The notes beneath the pieces are model-generated. The model worked only from the letters and a program-made list of their open reading frames with translations. It ran no database searches and was not told the origin of the DNA. From Amblyornis subalaris (lineage: Eukaryota > Chordata > Aves > Passeriformes > Ptilonorhynchidae): a DNA stretch of 64,000 nt. Shown here in pieces: positions 46,105 to 57,850 of this stretch; position 1 is the first letter of the stretch, and every line of letters begins with the position of its first letter. Position numbers and translations under genes: made by a program. The stretch lies in NCBI GenBank assembly GCA_018881555.1, contig JACAXG010000169.1:575099-639098 (forward strand). The letters are read 5' to 3'.

Positions 46105-46433
46105 TCACAAGGGGCAGTGGAAGAGCAGGCACCAATCTCTGCTCCCTGTGACAGGGACAGGACCCAGGGAACGGCTGGAGCTGTGCCAGGGAGGGTCAGG
46201 TTGGATATCANGAAAAGGCTTTTCCCCCAGAGGGTGGTGGGNACTGAACAGGCTCCCCAGGGAATGGGCACGGCCCCAAGGCTGCCAGAGCTCCAGGAGC
46301 ATTGGGACAACGCTCTCAGGGATGCACAGGGTGGGATTGTTGGGGTGTCCTGGGCAGGGCCAGGGGTTGGACTCGATGATCCTGGTGGGTGCCTTACAAC
46401 TCAGGATATTCTATGGTTCCATGGTTCTANGAC
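46105..46433 (+). mobile_element. CR1 LINE 3' region ('agctggaagggacccac' subfamily)
   Basis: AGAGCAGGCACCAATCTCTG, GACAGGACCCAGGGAACGGC, GTGCCAGGGAGGGTCAGGTT, GGCTTTTCCCCCAGAGGGTG, GAACAGGCTCCCCAGGGAAT, CTCCAGGAGCATTGGGACAA, GGTGGGATTGTTGGGGTGTC, GGACTCGATGATCCTGGTGG and the tail ATTCTATGGTTCCATGGTTC. The sense counterpart of the reverse-strand copies at 12836 and 50727. Confidence 0.94.
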
Positions 46434-48317
46434 AACCTTTCTCAAACCTCCACCAAACTTTCCACTTTGTCGCCACAGCAAGCTGACTCTGTTGGCTGTG
46501 GCTTTTTTGCCACGAAGTGATGCACAGCTGTGAGCTGCCCCTGCCTGCAGCATTGGGACCAGGAGGTCCTGCGAGGCTTCCACCACCCCCTCGCAGCTCC
46601 TGCAGCAGCTTTTCCTCCAGTCTCAGCAAATGTCATTTAGTCCCACTCACCAGGGGACAGTTGCTGCAACAAACGTTTCCCACCCNTGCCACAAACATCC
46701 CTCAAACCCAGCATCCCCTGCTTCTCTGGCCTCTGCTGGTCACGCCCATCACTTCTCACTCAGTGCCGAGGAGGCAGTTTCACTTCTGGTCCGGTCATAT
46801 CGTGACATTCAACCGCCTCTTGCTGCCAGAGAAGCACTTTTATGTTCTCACCTTCTCAGGAAGGTCAGGACTCTGCAGTTGCTGGCCAGACCTGTCTCTC
46901 ACACTCTCGCTTCTGACATCATCCTTGTGCTTAAAGAATAAACTCCACGGGGAATTTATCCGCTTTTTTGCCCTGTGCTTGTTCCTCACTCTCCATACTG
47001 CTGCTACCATGCTAGCAGCAATGCTCCCCAGCACTGCAGGACTCACTCCATCAGCCACTGCAGGCTGGGGTAAGTCCCCATTTGCTGGAGGCTCACTGGT
47101 TTCCTAAGAATAACGTGGAAAGGAAGCAAAAGTAACTCAAAGATACACCCAACTGGCATTGTCTGGAGAGTCCCTCCAGGCAGACCCAGCATACGCTGCA
47201 GTCTCAAGCTGAAGAAAGATCAGCCAGTGATGGGCGAACAAAATTTTCCAATATTAAACTAATTCCAGTTAGAGGTCTCAGACAAGAAACACAGTCCCAG
47301 TGCTGCTGGAAGCAAACTGCTCTTCATGAAGGCTGATGCTGCTCTTCACTGAAGAACTTCCGTGACCTTCTTACTCCAGATCCTCCCATGGAGAGGTGAA
47401 GTAAGGGCAAGAGAAGAGCAGAAACAGCTCAGCAGATTCAGGACTGTTCCCAGTCTTTGGAGCTCCACTTCCAGTCTCAGCTGCTGNACTGCTGGGACTC
47501 AGGGACAGTTTGAACTTTCATGGGAAAAAACCCCATTTCTGTCTTTTCCTGGTTGTCTACAAATGAAAATTTGTTTAGTAGTGAAAGAAACAGTCAAAGT
47601 TGCTTTCCTGCCTCAACTCAGTATTAGATTTTAAATTCCCATCAGTTTTTACTTTGCCTCACCATTTTTCACTGTTTGGTGTTAACCACACGAAACCTCT
47701 CAGCCATGGTTCTCGTGACCAGAGCAGAGTGCACTGTGTGTCAGAGGAAACAAAAGGCCCGGTTAAAGATTTGCAGCCACTCCAGATAAAAGACCAGGGA
47801 CATTTAATTAGAGTGTCCCTTCTCCAGATCATGTCCAAACCACATCAAATACATACAAATACTGACTGCAGGAAATTAAAGTTGGAGACTTAAAACCATG
47901 AATAAATCAAGGAATTCTCACGCTTAACTTCATCCCCTGATCCCCAAGGTCTTCTCTCCTGATGCACTTTCCTACCACAACAGAAAGTGAGTTGATCTGC
48001 CAAATCAGGCCCTGTGCTCACCTCCACATGCCCACACAGCCCCAACGGGCTCCTCTCCTCATCACTGCCCATTTGGATGTGCAACACCACAGGGATCTCT
48101 CCAGGCACAACAGGTTGAATCAGTGCTGCCTAAAAAGCCTTGGCTCACAAATCAGCTCCCCTCCTCTCACTGGGGTTTTGGGTGAATGATGCCTCTCCCA
48201 CCCTTGCAGGACATCCCAGGCTGCTCATAGCTCCCAGGATGTGTCTCAGGACACTGTCCTGGGGAGCTCATCTGCTGAGCCATGCTGGAACAAGGGCAGT
48301 GCTTCCTCCTTGGGGGA
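46434..48317. other. Single-copy non-coding stretch
   Basis: No gene supported. The 196-codon frame at 46517-47107 begins at GTG, carries no domain and has no convincing splice context. Other frames are short. Confidence 0.5.
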
Positions 48318-48487
48318 TCTGCCCAGGGAAGGNCTGGAATCACTGTCCCTGGAAGTGTTAAAAACGTGTAGAGATGCGGCACTCAGGGNCATGGTTTAGT
48401 GCTGGGCTTGGCAGTGCTGGGGGAACAGAGGGACTTGATGATCTCAGAGAGCTCTTTTCCAACCCTAATGATTCTATGATTCTATGA
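48318..48487 (+). mobile_element. CR1 LINE 3'-end fragment with intact tail
   Basis: TCTGCCCAGGGAAGG, AATCACTGTCCCTGGAAGTG, AAAACGTGTAGAGATGCGGC, CATGGTTTAGTGCTGGGCTT, GGACTTGATGATCTCAGAGA, CTTTTCCAACCCTAATGATT and two copies of the terminal ATTCTATG unit. The clearest CR1 terminus in the window; same subfamily as 23253 and 24353, opposite orientation. Confidence 0.96.
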
Positions 48488-50726
48488 AAATATTCAGAGA
48501 TAAAAATCAGTGCAGAATTAGGAGACCACAGTTAGTGAGAACAAACGAAATAATTCTGGGTTGTCAATTGTTCATCTAATGCCATTCACATCAGGAAAGT
48601 CACACTCCAGTTGTACCGTGGCAGTGACAGAGGGAGGCATTTTGACATTGCAGAGGCAAAGGGTGAGGATGGGGAGGATGTTGAGTGAAAGGACACCAGA
48701 ATCAAGCGGCCTGGAGCAATAATTTCATGTTTCATATAAACATCCACCCTGCTTATCTTTGCTGAGCACAAACCAGAGGTGCTAGCCTGGCTGATGAGCA
48801 TCNACTGTCTCCAACACAATAGAGCAGGCACTGCTGCTCCTCCAAGGGGGAGATAAACTGTCAACTGAATTGGAGATTAACTATCCAGATGTAAATGAAT
48901 TCATTGCTATGCAACTGATAGGGCTCAGGCCTGGTTTAGTGCAGGATGGAGTCAGGTTTGGAGAGCTCTCTCAATGGCCAAAGAATTTATAACCTGTATT
49001 CATGGCCCTCTGTAAAGGGCCGCCTGACAATGCCAGTGCTGGCAGCATTGTTCCTTTTGAAGGGTTTCACCACTCCACCCCCACTCCTCTGCCCCCAATT
49101 TACTCCCCTCCTCCCTGGATCCCCCACAACCCACTCCGCACCCTTCCCTCCTCCCGATCACACAGGAAGAAAGCTGGGGGGAGGTGACCTCCGCAGCAGA
49201 ATTTGCTATTCATGTTCCGTTCCCCCTCACAAATCCTTAACTTCTTGTCTCTTTTTAATCTTTTTTCTCTTGAGAAAGAAAAGATCAAAGGGCTCGGGGG
49301 CTGATGCTTTCTGAACTAGGCACTTCTTGCCATGGGAAAACAGCGATGGGGAAGGGCTACACAAAGATGCTTGTGACTGCGGGTGGGGCAGAGCCTGGGA
49401 GATGGGACTTTCTTCCATGGAAATGCTTTCTGGAAGCCTTTTCCAAGGATACAGCTCTCCAGCATCAGTCCCGGACCGTGCGGCTGCAATAAGACCACGT
49501 TTTATTTCAGGGTCACACATGAATGGGTCTTAAAGTCTTCCAAGAGCGAGGAGGGAGATTGGGAGTGCAGTGTCCTGGAGTGGATGGCCCACAGGCACCA
49601 CCAGCACGTGCCTCCTGTGGTGACTGGAGCACAGGACCAGTGTGGACCTTGTCTGAAGGCCACTCTTTTCTCCTGGGGTTCCTCAGGAATGCATTAAGAG
49701 AAGGGGAAATAGATACACTCACACAACTGCTCCAAGCACAGGGAAAAACTACTGACGTGAGCAGGTCCCTGGTCCCAAAAAGACCAACGATTCTGCTCTG
49801 TATTTCCACCTGATCCATCAGGGGTACAAAGAAGAGAGGGGAGTGATGCAAAATACTCCCATTTCCCCACCTGGCTGGGATGAGCACTTATCTCCAGGCA
49901 GGACTTTGAGGTCCCCAAGTTTCTTTCCAGGGAATATAGATTTTTCCCTCATTCAGTGATCCAGTTTGTCACTGGCTGGCTGTCTCCTGCCAAGGTAGAT
50001 GAGTCACAAAGCAGAACCCACACACAAATAAGAGACTTGTACCAAAGCATTGATAGCAAATATTTCAGGGAAAAAAGTGCTCTTGGCCTAAAGTTTTGTG
50101 TGTGTTTCCAGCTGGAGATGGAACTTCAAAGCAGAGGCTCAAAACCCTAAGGAGGGAACAAGTCTCCTGAGGAACCTTTAATCATTGTCGCTTGGACAAA
50201 CAACACACGAACAATCTCCTATTTGGAGGTCTCCTCCTGGGAAGTAGCTGTTCTACACTTTTATGTTTTGGCAAAAATGTTACCTAAGCTCATACGACTG
50301 ATCTGAATGACATTTTTTCCTTTAAACCTGAATTCAAGGCTTGCTGGCACAGAAGTGGGAATCTGCAAAGACTATTCAACTGCACAGGTTCAGCCCAGCA
50401 CCTCCTTTTCTCACAGATACTCCTCTCTTCCTGCTCATCCACCCTGANGGCTGTGACACCTCCTGGACCCTTCAGAGGGAGGCTGGGTCACCAGTGCTTG
50501 GATTTTCTCTGACACTTCTGCTCTGGTCCCTGTGCTGCACTTGGCTTCTGCAAGAGCTCTCGTGGGCTTTACAGTCCCCTCATGGGCCACTGTCCTCTTC
50601 CAGCAGGTCCCGGCACCTTTGTATTCCACAACAAATAAACCATCCTTATTCAAAGCTTATTACCTCTTTAAGTTTCAAACTTCTGATCTCACCAGGAAAT
50701 GCCTCTCCAGAGTCTCCAAGCTCACC
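48488..50726. other. Single-copy non-coding stretch
   Basis: No gene supported. 49065-49160 is C-rich and 49245-49290 is T/A-rich. Frames at 49383-49887 on both strands overlap each other. 50150-50350 is AT-leaning unique sequence. Confidence 0.5.
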
Positions 50727-50970
50727 ATGGAATCACAGAATCCCCTGAGCTGGAAGGGACCCACAAGGATCATGGAGTCCAACTCCTGGCCCTGCACAGA
50801 CACACCAACAATCCCACCCNGTGCATCCCTGAGAGTGTTGTCCAAACACTCCTGGAGCTCTGNCAGCCTTGGGGCCGTGACCATTCCCTGAGGAGCCTGT
50901 TCAGTGCCCACCANCCTCTGGGGGAAGAACTTTTTCTGATATCCAACCTAAACCATCCCTGACACCAGCA
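50727..50970 (-). mobile_element. CR1 LINE 3'-end fragment ('agctggaagggacccac' subfamily)
   Basis: Tail complement GAATCACAGAATCCCCTGAG, then CTGGAAGGGACCCACAAGGA, GTCCAACTCCTGGCCCTGCA, GTTGTCCAAACACTCCTGGA, TTGGGGCCGTGACCATTCCC, GGAGCCTGTTCAGTGCCCAC and ATATCCAACCTAAACCATCC. Unlike the copy at 12836 there is no internal deletion within the preserved part. Confidence 0.95.
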
Positions 50971-52564
50971 NTGAGCAGCTCAAGCACAACTGTCTCACTG
51001 TTCCTTCCCTTTTGGGATGCACAGGACAGGGGTTTGCTTTGTGCACTTATATTATTTTAGGAACAGCCTTACTTGTATCGCACTGATCCCAGCTCATTTT
51101 TGGCAGAACCCATGTCAGGAGTCCATCTCTGTGCACTAATGACCACATGACCGCTCTCCCTTCTCATACAGCAACTCCTGACTCAAGTCTCTAATGTGAG
51201 ATTAAAATCTGCTCCATGTGTTTCACAGTAGATCCCGAGAGGGTTTCGTGGACACACACCACAAACACCCTGCTGCACCCCCAGTGCTGTGACAAATGAC
51301 AGCTCTTACAGCAACTCTGACAATTCACATGGCTTCTCTCCCTTCCAAGCTGGGTTCCTGACACAGACTTTAAGAATGTGTTTCCTCTGTAGGCTCAACA
51401 AATGCCTGAAAGCCGCTGGTGAGCCAAGGGGAACAGCTGCCTCCCTTCAGAGCTGAACTACTTTCACCACCACCCCCAAAACCAAGCACAGGAGCGTTCT
51501 CATTACTAGAGAGGATAAGTGTTTGCGCTGAAAGAAAAATGTAAATTGCTTTAAGAAATGCCAAATTAGCACAAGTGACCCACGACCAGAAATGCAAAAA
51601 TTCTCCAGTGCAGATTTAAAGGCAGTTGAATGTCTCAGCAAATTAGCTCCAAGCTGCCCTGATGACAAAGCTCTTCTTGCACTTGGGCTACGATCCCTAT
51701 AAACCAGTTGTNGTTCCGAAGCGTTTCTGATTAATTTTGCTCTACTGCTGAGGAGAAAAATGCAAACTGTCACCATCATAAAACTGCCACATGTGTCTGT
51801 TTGCTCCAGTCACACAGACCCTTCAGGGGACAAACGCCTCCCTCATGCTCCCAGCTTTGCCCGTGAGCTGCAAACCAGGTCCTTGGCATTTCTGTCCAGC
51901 CCTGAGTGGCTTTGGAGCCAGAATAACAATCCTGCTGCACTCAGCTGAGGTTCTGTGATGTGGGTTATTGCCCCAGAGAGGTATGTGAGAGATCCAGGTG
52001 TGGTGTGGCAGTACAGCAAACCCAGCAGCAAAGCTTCTGCTCCAGGACCAAGGGCAGGCACAGAGGTGACACAAAGTCTCACCCAGGGCCAGCCCAAGGA
52101 GCCAGAGCGTATGTCTACGTATGTCTAAAAAAATTAAAAATTTCAAAACTGCCTTGTCATGGCTGGCTTTGGGCTGGATGGGTGGTGTCTGCCAATGCTT
52201 CTGACACATCGGTCACCTGCTGTCCCCTTCCAGCTGGCACTGGGATGAGTGACCCTGCCTGTCAAACCAGTGGACAGCACACAACCACAGCCCCAGCCTG
52301 ACCACAACCAGGGATGATGCTAAGGATCACTCCTCTCCAGCTGCCACCCCAGAGAGCCTGCACCCAGGCTTTTGAGAAGGAAAAACTCCTTTTTACAAGG
52401 GTCTGTGAGTCATCATAAGCATCTGTGTAAGCGCCAAGCCTTCCTGGTTTTCCTTTCTCTGCTCAGTAAGGACTCACTGTTTTTTCCCATGGGCACTCAG
52501 ATCGAAACCCAGCAGCTCAAGAGTGCTTTCCATGGAATATTACAGACCTAAAGTATCTGACATG
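50971..52564. other. Single-copy non-coding stretch
   Basis: No gene or repeat recognised. 51480-51780 is AT-leaning unique sequence. Composition is otherwise mixed. Confidence 0.5.
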
Positions 52565-53108
52565 TGGGCAGCAGGTCAGGGGAGGTGGTTCTGCCCCTCT
52601 GCTCAGGTGAGACTCCACCTGCAGAGCTGCCTCCAGCCCTGGGCCCAGCACAAGAAGGACATGGAGCTGCTGGAGCGAGTCCAGAGGAGGCCACGGAGAT
52701 GCTTGGAAGGCTGGAGCCCCTCTGCTCTGGAGCCAGGCTGGGAGAGCTGGGCATGTTCACCTGGAGAAGAGAAGGCTCCAAGGAGACCTTTCCAGTGCCT
52801 AAAGGAGCTCCAGGAGAGCTGGAGAGGGACCTGGGACAAGGGAAGGAGTGACAGGAAAAGGGGGAATGGCTTCCCACTGCCTGAGGACAGGGTTAGATGG
52901 GATACTGGGAAGGAATTGTTCCCTGTGAGAGTGGGGAGGCCCTGGCACAGGTTGCCCAGAGAAGCTGTGGCTGNCCCATCCCTGGAAGTGTTCCAGGCCA
53001 GGTTGGATGGGGCTGGGAGCAACCTGGNCTAGCAGAAGGTGTCCCTGCCCATGGCAGGGGGTGGAATGGGATGGATGTTAAGTTAAANAGTCAGTGATTC
53101 TGTGATTA
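52565..53108 (+). mobile_element. CR1 LINE 3' region, long copy
   Basis: GCAGCAGGTCAGGGGAGGTG, GTTCTGCCCCTCTGCTCAGG, GACATGGAGCTGCTGGAGCG, GAGGCCACGGAGATGCTTGG, GAGCTCCAGGAGAGCTGGAG, GGAAGGAATTGTTCCCTGTG, CTGGAAGTGTTCCAGGCCAG and CCCATGGCAGGGGGTGGAAT. The 3' end has lost 'cccttccaacccaaacc' but retains a GTGATTCTGTGATT tail. Confidence 0.95.
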
Positions 53109-53604
53109 TCAANCTGTCATGAGGCCAGTACTAAAAGCACTCTGTGCACACATTAGGAAACACCACATCTACAGGACACAGTTACAGGCACAATGTAGAA
53201 ATATGGGATGCACAGACAGACAGAGAACCCTTGGTAGCACTGACTGCAATGAAGGCTCTTTGGGAACATCACTCTATGTCTCCATAAGCTGAAAAATGAC
53301 AGTAGTTCCCATTATTAAAATACTCCCTATAAGGAGAAAAGCAGGACCAAGGCTCCAAAGAGATGCATGCAGCCTCGTTCCCTTTCTAAAAATGAATCCT
53401 GATGAATACATGACCTTCTCATGACTCCCTTCTTACTAACAAACTGGCTTCACAGAAAGAATGTGAATATACATTTGAAGCATATACTAGCAGAAANAGA
53501 ATTGGGAAGATGTAAACTTCAGAACCTGCACCAGAAACCTGCATTTATCAGTTGTTTTCAACCAGACAGGAGAAAGCAATAAATCGATCNATAAATTCAA
53601 GCAC
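53109..53604. other. Unique spacer between two same-orientation CR1 copies
   Basis: About 500 bp of AT-leaning unique sequence with no frame of note. There is no sign that the flanking CR1s are one interrupted element, because each has its own 3' end and their bodies overlap. Confidence 0.5.
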
Positions 53605-54066
53605 AAGAAAGATTGAATCTGCTGGAATAAGTCCAGAGAAGGCCATGGAGATGCTCCAAGGGCTGGAAATCCTCTGTTATGGANACAGGCTGGGAGAGCT
53701 GGGGGTGCTCCAGGGCAACTCTTATTGAGGCCTTTCAGTACCTAAAGGGGGCTTATAAAATAGAGGGAAAGCGCGTTTTTACACAGGCAGACAGCGAGAG
53801 GAAAAGGGGGGACAGTTCTAAACTGGAAGAAGACAGATTTGCATTTTATGTTAGAAAGAAATTCTTCCCTGTGAGGGTGCTGAGGCCCTGGCACAGGTTG
53901 CCCAGAGAAGCTGTGGCTGCCCCATCCCTGGAAGTGTCAAAGGCCAGGTTGGATGGGCTGGGAGCACCCTGGGCTAGTGGAAGCTCTCCCTGCCCATGGC
54001 AGGGGGTGGAGTTGGATGAGTTTTAAGTTCCCTTCTAACCCAAACCAGTCTGGGACTCTATGAATT
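53605..54066 (+). mobile_element. CR1 LINE 3' region, diverged
   Basis: ATTGAATCTGCTGGAATAAG, TCCAGAGAAGGCCATGGAGA, TGCTCCAAGGGCTGGAAATC, TTGAGGCCTTTCAGTACCTA, AAAGGGGGCTTATAAAATAG, TTAGAAAGAAATTCTTCCCT, AGGCCCTGGCACAGGTTGCC, CCCATCCCTGGAAGTGTCAA, CCCATGGCAGGGGGTGGAGT and the tail GGGACTCTATGAATTC. A slightly different 5' body suggests another CR1 subfamily from its neighbour at 52565. Confidence 0.95.
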
Positions 54067-55225
54067 CAACCTCTCAAACTCTAAAAGTCTCCAATGAGCA
54101 CCTTGATGAACTCTAATGAAGACATCAATAAAGATTTGTTGATTGAGGCTGAATTATTCTCAGTTGACCAGAGGAGAGGGATACATGAGTCCCACTAAAC
54201 TCAGTGGGAGTTGGGTTCCTCATGTCCAAGACACCACCAAAANATCCACATCTGGAGTTCCTCAACAAGCAGGCTTAAACCCAACACAACAAACCACCAC
54301 AACAGAGCCACGAGCTGTCTTAAGGCAATTTCCACATAGAAATAAAATTCCTATTAGTAANAGGTTTGTACATTCCTCGCTCTCTGGGGAAAGCCCCAAA
54401 GGACGTGCAGCAGGTCCCTGCAATGCCTGGGTGACCCTGCCTGCTGTGGGACAGCTCTTCTCAAACACCAGCTCCAGGGGCCAGCCCGGAGGTGGCACTG
54501 CCAATGTGCCACCTGGAATGCACGTCCAGAACTCCGCCCAGCTGTGCTGCACTGGGATCTGCAGCGCGGGCAGAACTCCTCACACTGTCCCCATCCACGG
54601 GAGCAGAGAGCAGNAGCAGGGGACACAGGGCAAGATGTGGAGCTGCTCTCCACACATCAGCCCTGGCTTCTGATGGAGCGGCCACCTCCAGGCCACCTCC
54701 AGCCTGCTGTGGGCAGGACGGCACAAGGACAGTCCTGCTCAGTGTCCCTGGTGCCCTGAGCACACTCTGACCTGTGGAGNGCACCTTCTCCTCTGGCTTT
54801 TCCTCCTCATTCTTATCTCATCTTTCCTTTCTCACTACCCATCAGGTNATGTGTTTACAGCAGCATCCTTCACCACAGCATCCAAGGAAGAGAGAAAGTC
54901 CCAAAGGCTGAATTTCCTTCCCAACTTTCTCATTTTGCTTTTGCATTTCAATTATTTTCCTAAGAACAGCCTGGGAAGGCCGCAGATGGCTGCAGCAGGC
55001 AGNGAGCAAAGAGCAGAGCTGCTGTTACCACACACATTTGCTGTTCTCCGATGGCAGCTTGGAAAAGTACAGAGCCACAGCTCTTGTCCCAGTGTGCTCT
55101 CAGGCTGCCATTAGCCATGAGGAAATAGTTTCTCACAAAAGCCCAGGGGCCTGTGAAAGAGCCTGACAGAATCTTATTCCCTGTTNAACTTCCAAACCCC
55201 TTTAACTTCTCCCTCTTTATAGCTG
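54067..55225. other. Single-copy non-coding stretch
   Basis: No gene found. The frame at 54143-54673 has two masked codons and no domain. No repeats recognised. Confidence 0.5.
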
Positions 55226-56059
55226 CCTCAACCAGGAAGGATTTTTGGGACCCAAGCCCATGAGCAGAGGAGCAGGTGCTGGGGCAGCCCTGGGCAGCGT
55301 CCCCGTGCCCTGCCAGCTCTGCAGGGTGGGCCCTGCNGTNGTGGCTGCTCCCGGAGCCCACGGGCAGGTGAGCCCAGCCCGAGAGTGGCGGCTTTCTGCA
55401 GCCACAGGGAATTTCCTGGAAGAGCAGTGTGGCGAGCCCAGTCCTGGATGGCGCCTCGCTGCAGGACTCCCTCTCCTTGGCTGGAACTCCTCCATCCCAA
55501 CAGCAAGTTCAGAAAATAACGTAATGAAAACAGGCTTCTTTTTTTACATTTTTTTTCTCTTTTTTTTTCCATTGCTCATTTTACTTTACTGAGCTACTGC
55601 ATACGGAGCTGAATCTTTATTTTGGCTCCTGTCCTTCTACAATATCATTACCCGCGCGCAGAGGAAAAGCCCTCTGGAGATTTCCAATCCAAACAGGCCC
55701 TTGTTTTATCTACAACTATTTGAGTACATGACCTCAGATAACCCCGTGGCCAACTGTGTGCCAAATTCAAACTGCAGCCATGGGAACTTTAAATACAGAG
55801 AAGATTTTCCAGCTCCCCTCCGAAGGGAAGACGCTGAGTCTCCTGCTCTCCTTGGGGCTGAGGGGGCCGGGGAGCCAGGCTGTGCCCGCGGGAGCGCGGC
55901 CCCGGAGCTGCGCTGGCACCACGGTGCCACGGATCCAGCTCAGCCCGGGAAGCTGCACACACGACTGACCCCTGCTACACACACAGAGTCACTGTCCCCT
56001 CCTCTTCTCGGGGCTCTGCTCCGGCTTCGGATTACTGGAAAGACAAACAGCTGCACTTG
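55226..56059. other. GC-rich stretch with two CpG clusters
   Basis: CpG-enriched patches at about 55300-55480 and 55815-55950 (ccgcgggagcgcggccccgg) are separated by a T-rich tract at 55535-55572 and a short GCGCGC at 55652-55660. Each patch is too short for a confident CpG island. No exon was recognised. Confidence 0.4.
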
Positions 56060-56265
56060 GGCCAGCAGACTCATATGTAAGGCTGTGTTTGGATTCCTCC
56101 GGACAGGGGAGGTTTTTCATCTTCATTAGCTGCTGTTCACAGCCACATCCGCCATTATTCACCGGGTCAGAGCCTCCTGCTCTCTACTGCTGGTTATGAA
56201 TCTAAATAAATCAATTAATCTGGTATTTTGAATGAAATTCAGAAGAATTTGGCAGCCAGCGTTTC
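56060..56265. promoter_or_regulatory. Candidate conserved non-coding block
   Basis: Unique sequence with TCATCTTCATTAGCTGC, GCCATTATTCACC, TGGTTATGAATC, AATAAATCAATTAATC and GTATTTTGAATGAAATTC. Homeodomain-type ATTAG and ATTAAT words are dense and both strands lack open frames. It lies next to a CpG-rich patch. Inference from composition only. Confidence 0.27.
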
Positions 56266-56431
56266 ACANGCAAGAAGTGCATGTGGGTGCCTCACTCTGA
56301 AGTCCCTGGAAACACCAGCTTGGAGAATTTAGGCACTAGAACCAGGGATGAGTATTTTTCACAGCAGTGCCCCATTTGCTTTTTCTCCCCAGATCAGTAC
56401 TTCTTCATGTATGCCTTAACAGGAAAGAAGA
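56266..56431. other. Short unique spacer before a CR1 copy
   Basis: No feature recognised. A short frame from 56281 runs into the antisense CR1 and is not a gene. Confidence 0.45.
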
Positions 56432-56756
56432 GAAACACAGAATCCCAGACTGGTTTGTGTTGGAAGGGACCTTAAAGCTCATCTCATTCCCACCCCTGCC
56501 ATGGGCAGGGACACTTTCCACCACCTCAGGTTGCCCCAAGCCCTGTTCAACCTGGCCTGGAACACTTGCAGGGATGGGGCAGCCACAGCTTCTCCCTGTG
56601 CCAGGGCCTCACCACCCTCACAGGGGAGAATTTCGTCCTAATATCCCATGTAACCCTAACCTCTTTCAGCTTAAGGCCATTTCCCATTGTTCTAATGCTA
56701 TACGCCACTGTGAAAAGTCCCCCTCCAGGGAGTGAATCCCAGAGCTGAACACAAGC
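56432..56756 (-). mobile_element. CR1 LINE 3' region
   Basis: The complement of CR1: ACACAGAATCCCAGACTGGT, GTTGGAAGGGACCTTAAAGC, CCTGCCATGGGCAGGGACAC, AACCTGGCCTGGAACACTTG, GGGATGGGGCAGCCACAGCT, GGGCCTCACCACCCTCACAG, AATTTCGTCCTAATATCCCA and TTAAGGCCATTTCCCATTGT. A short deletion removes the 'tgggcaac' part after CTTCTC. Confidence 0.96.
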
Positions 56757-57399
56757 ATAGAGGAAAAAAATCTGAAGCTCTAGGAACAGCACAGGAATTT
56801 GGTCTTGACAGTCTCCGGATCAGTTTCTGACACTGTCACACTGAACACATGCCCACGTTATTCCCCATCGAGAAACCCCCAGAGCAGGGCACAGCCCGGC
56901 GACCCTCGAGAGGGGCTCTGCTTCTCCTCACTGGGATTGTTGTGTCTGTGGGATGGGGCACCGACCCCGCAGAGCCGGGCTGAGACAACAGCTCATTTCA
57001 CAAGTGGCTCTCCCAGCTGCACGCAGCTCGCTTCCCCAAGCAGGACAGGCTTCCCGGGACACCCAGGCTTCCTGGGACACCCCGGCTTCCTGGGGCACAG
57101 CACAGAAACACAGAGTTTCAAATAAACTTTTCTGCAGAGGCAGTGTCCCAGGGGATGGGAGGCAGGATGAGACCCCAGGAAGTGCTCTGGCCCCTTGAGC
57201 AGCCCTGTGCCTCGGTCCGGGCTCCCCAGCTCCAGAGCAAGCCTGGGTCTGGGATCTGGGCCTGGTGTCCCGCTGCCGGTGAGGCAGATCACACCAACCC
57301 GGGGCAGTTTTCAGCTGTATGCAACCATACATTCACATGCATTATCCAGAGACCTTTGCATTTCAAGGCTGTTGTTATTTTGATCTTTACAACCCCTGG
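56757..57399. other. Single-copy stretch with an 18 bp tandem repeat
   Basis: No gene seen. It contains the triplicate at 57045-57098; otherwise moderately GC-rich unique sequence. Frames across the triplicate give short peptide repeats (for example GHPGFL), which are artefacts of the tandem. Confidence 0.5.
57045..57098. repeat. 18 bp tandem triplicate
   Basis: Three adjacent imperfect copies of ACCCAGGCTTCCTGGGAC, with changes at one or two bases each. Each unit contains the inverted repeat CCCAGGCTTCCTGGG, so the array could form small hairpins. Confidence 0.88.
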
Positions 57400-57850
57400 A
57401 AAAAATGAGTTCAATTAAGTCTCATCATTAGGAATTTGCATAAGGTCACTTCAAGGCTTCGTGCATTTCCTCCGGTTCAGATCTCAGTGCTCTTGGTGTT
57501 TCCCCTCCTCATTTATAACCCTGTTGCTGCAGGGCATTCCAAGTAAATCATCCACCATCAGTTTCCTCTCTTCAGCAACATGCATTGAGTTTTTCATTCA
57601 GGCTAAATGAAGCTTCAACTGCTCTGTACAGCAGCAGCCCAGTTAAAGGTACAGCATCACTTGCAGAGAGGGCAGCTTTCCCCTCAATAATAAAAAAGGA
57701 AATAATTTTAATAAGAAGAGAACATCTTACTTAGGATTTAATTGGTGGGGGGAAAGATTTAGCTGCATTTGGCAGCACAAGCACAAGCAATGATCCAATT
57801 CTTACATATTATCCAGGAAATTCATTTGCTAAGCACGGAGAAGAGCCCTT
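57400..57850. promoter_or_regulatory. Candidate conserved non-coding block
   Basis: Unique, frame-poor sequence rich in regulatory-type words: TCAATTAAGTC, TTTGCATAAGGTCAC, CATTCCAAGTAAATC, TTTTCATTCAGGC, TCAATAATAAAAAAGG and GGATTTAATTGG. No similarity to CR1 or simple repeats. Conservation is untested. Confidence 0.28.

Noticed and set aside
46517..47107. 196-codon forward frame
   Set aside because: Starts with GTG, has one masked codon, no domain and no convincing splice sites.
52565..54066. One CR1 interrupted by a 0.5 kb insertion
   Set aside because: Both pieces contain the same body region and each has its own 3' end, so they are two separate insertions.
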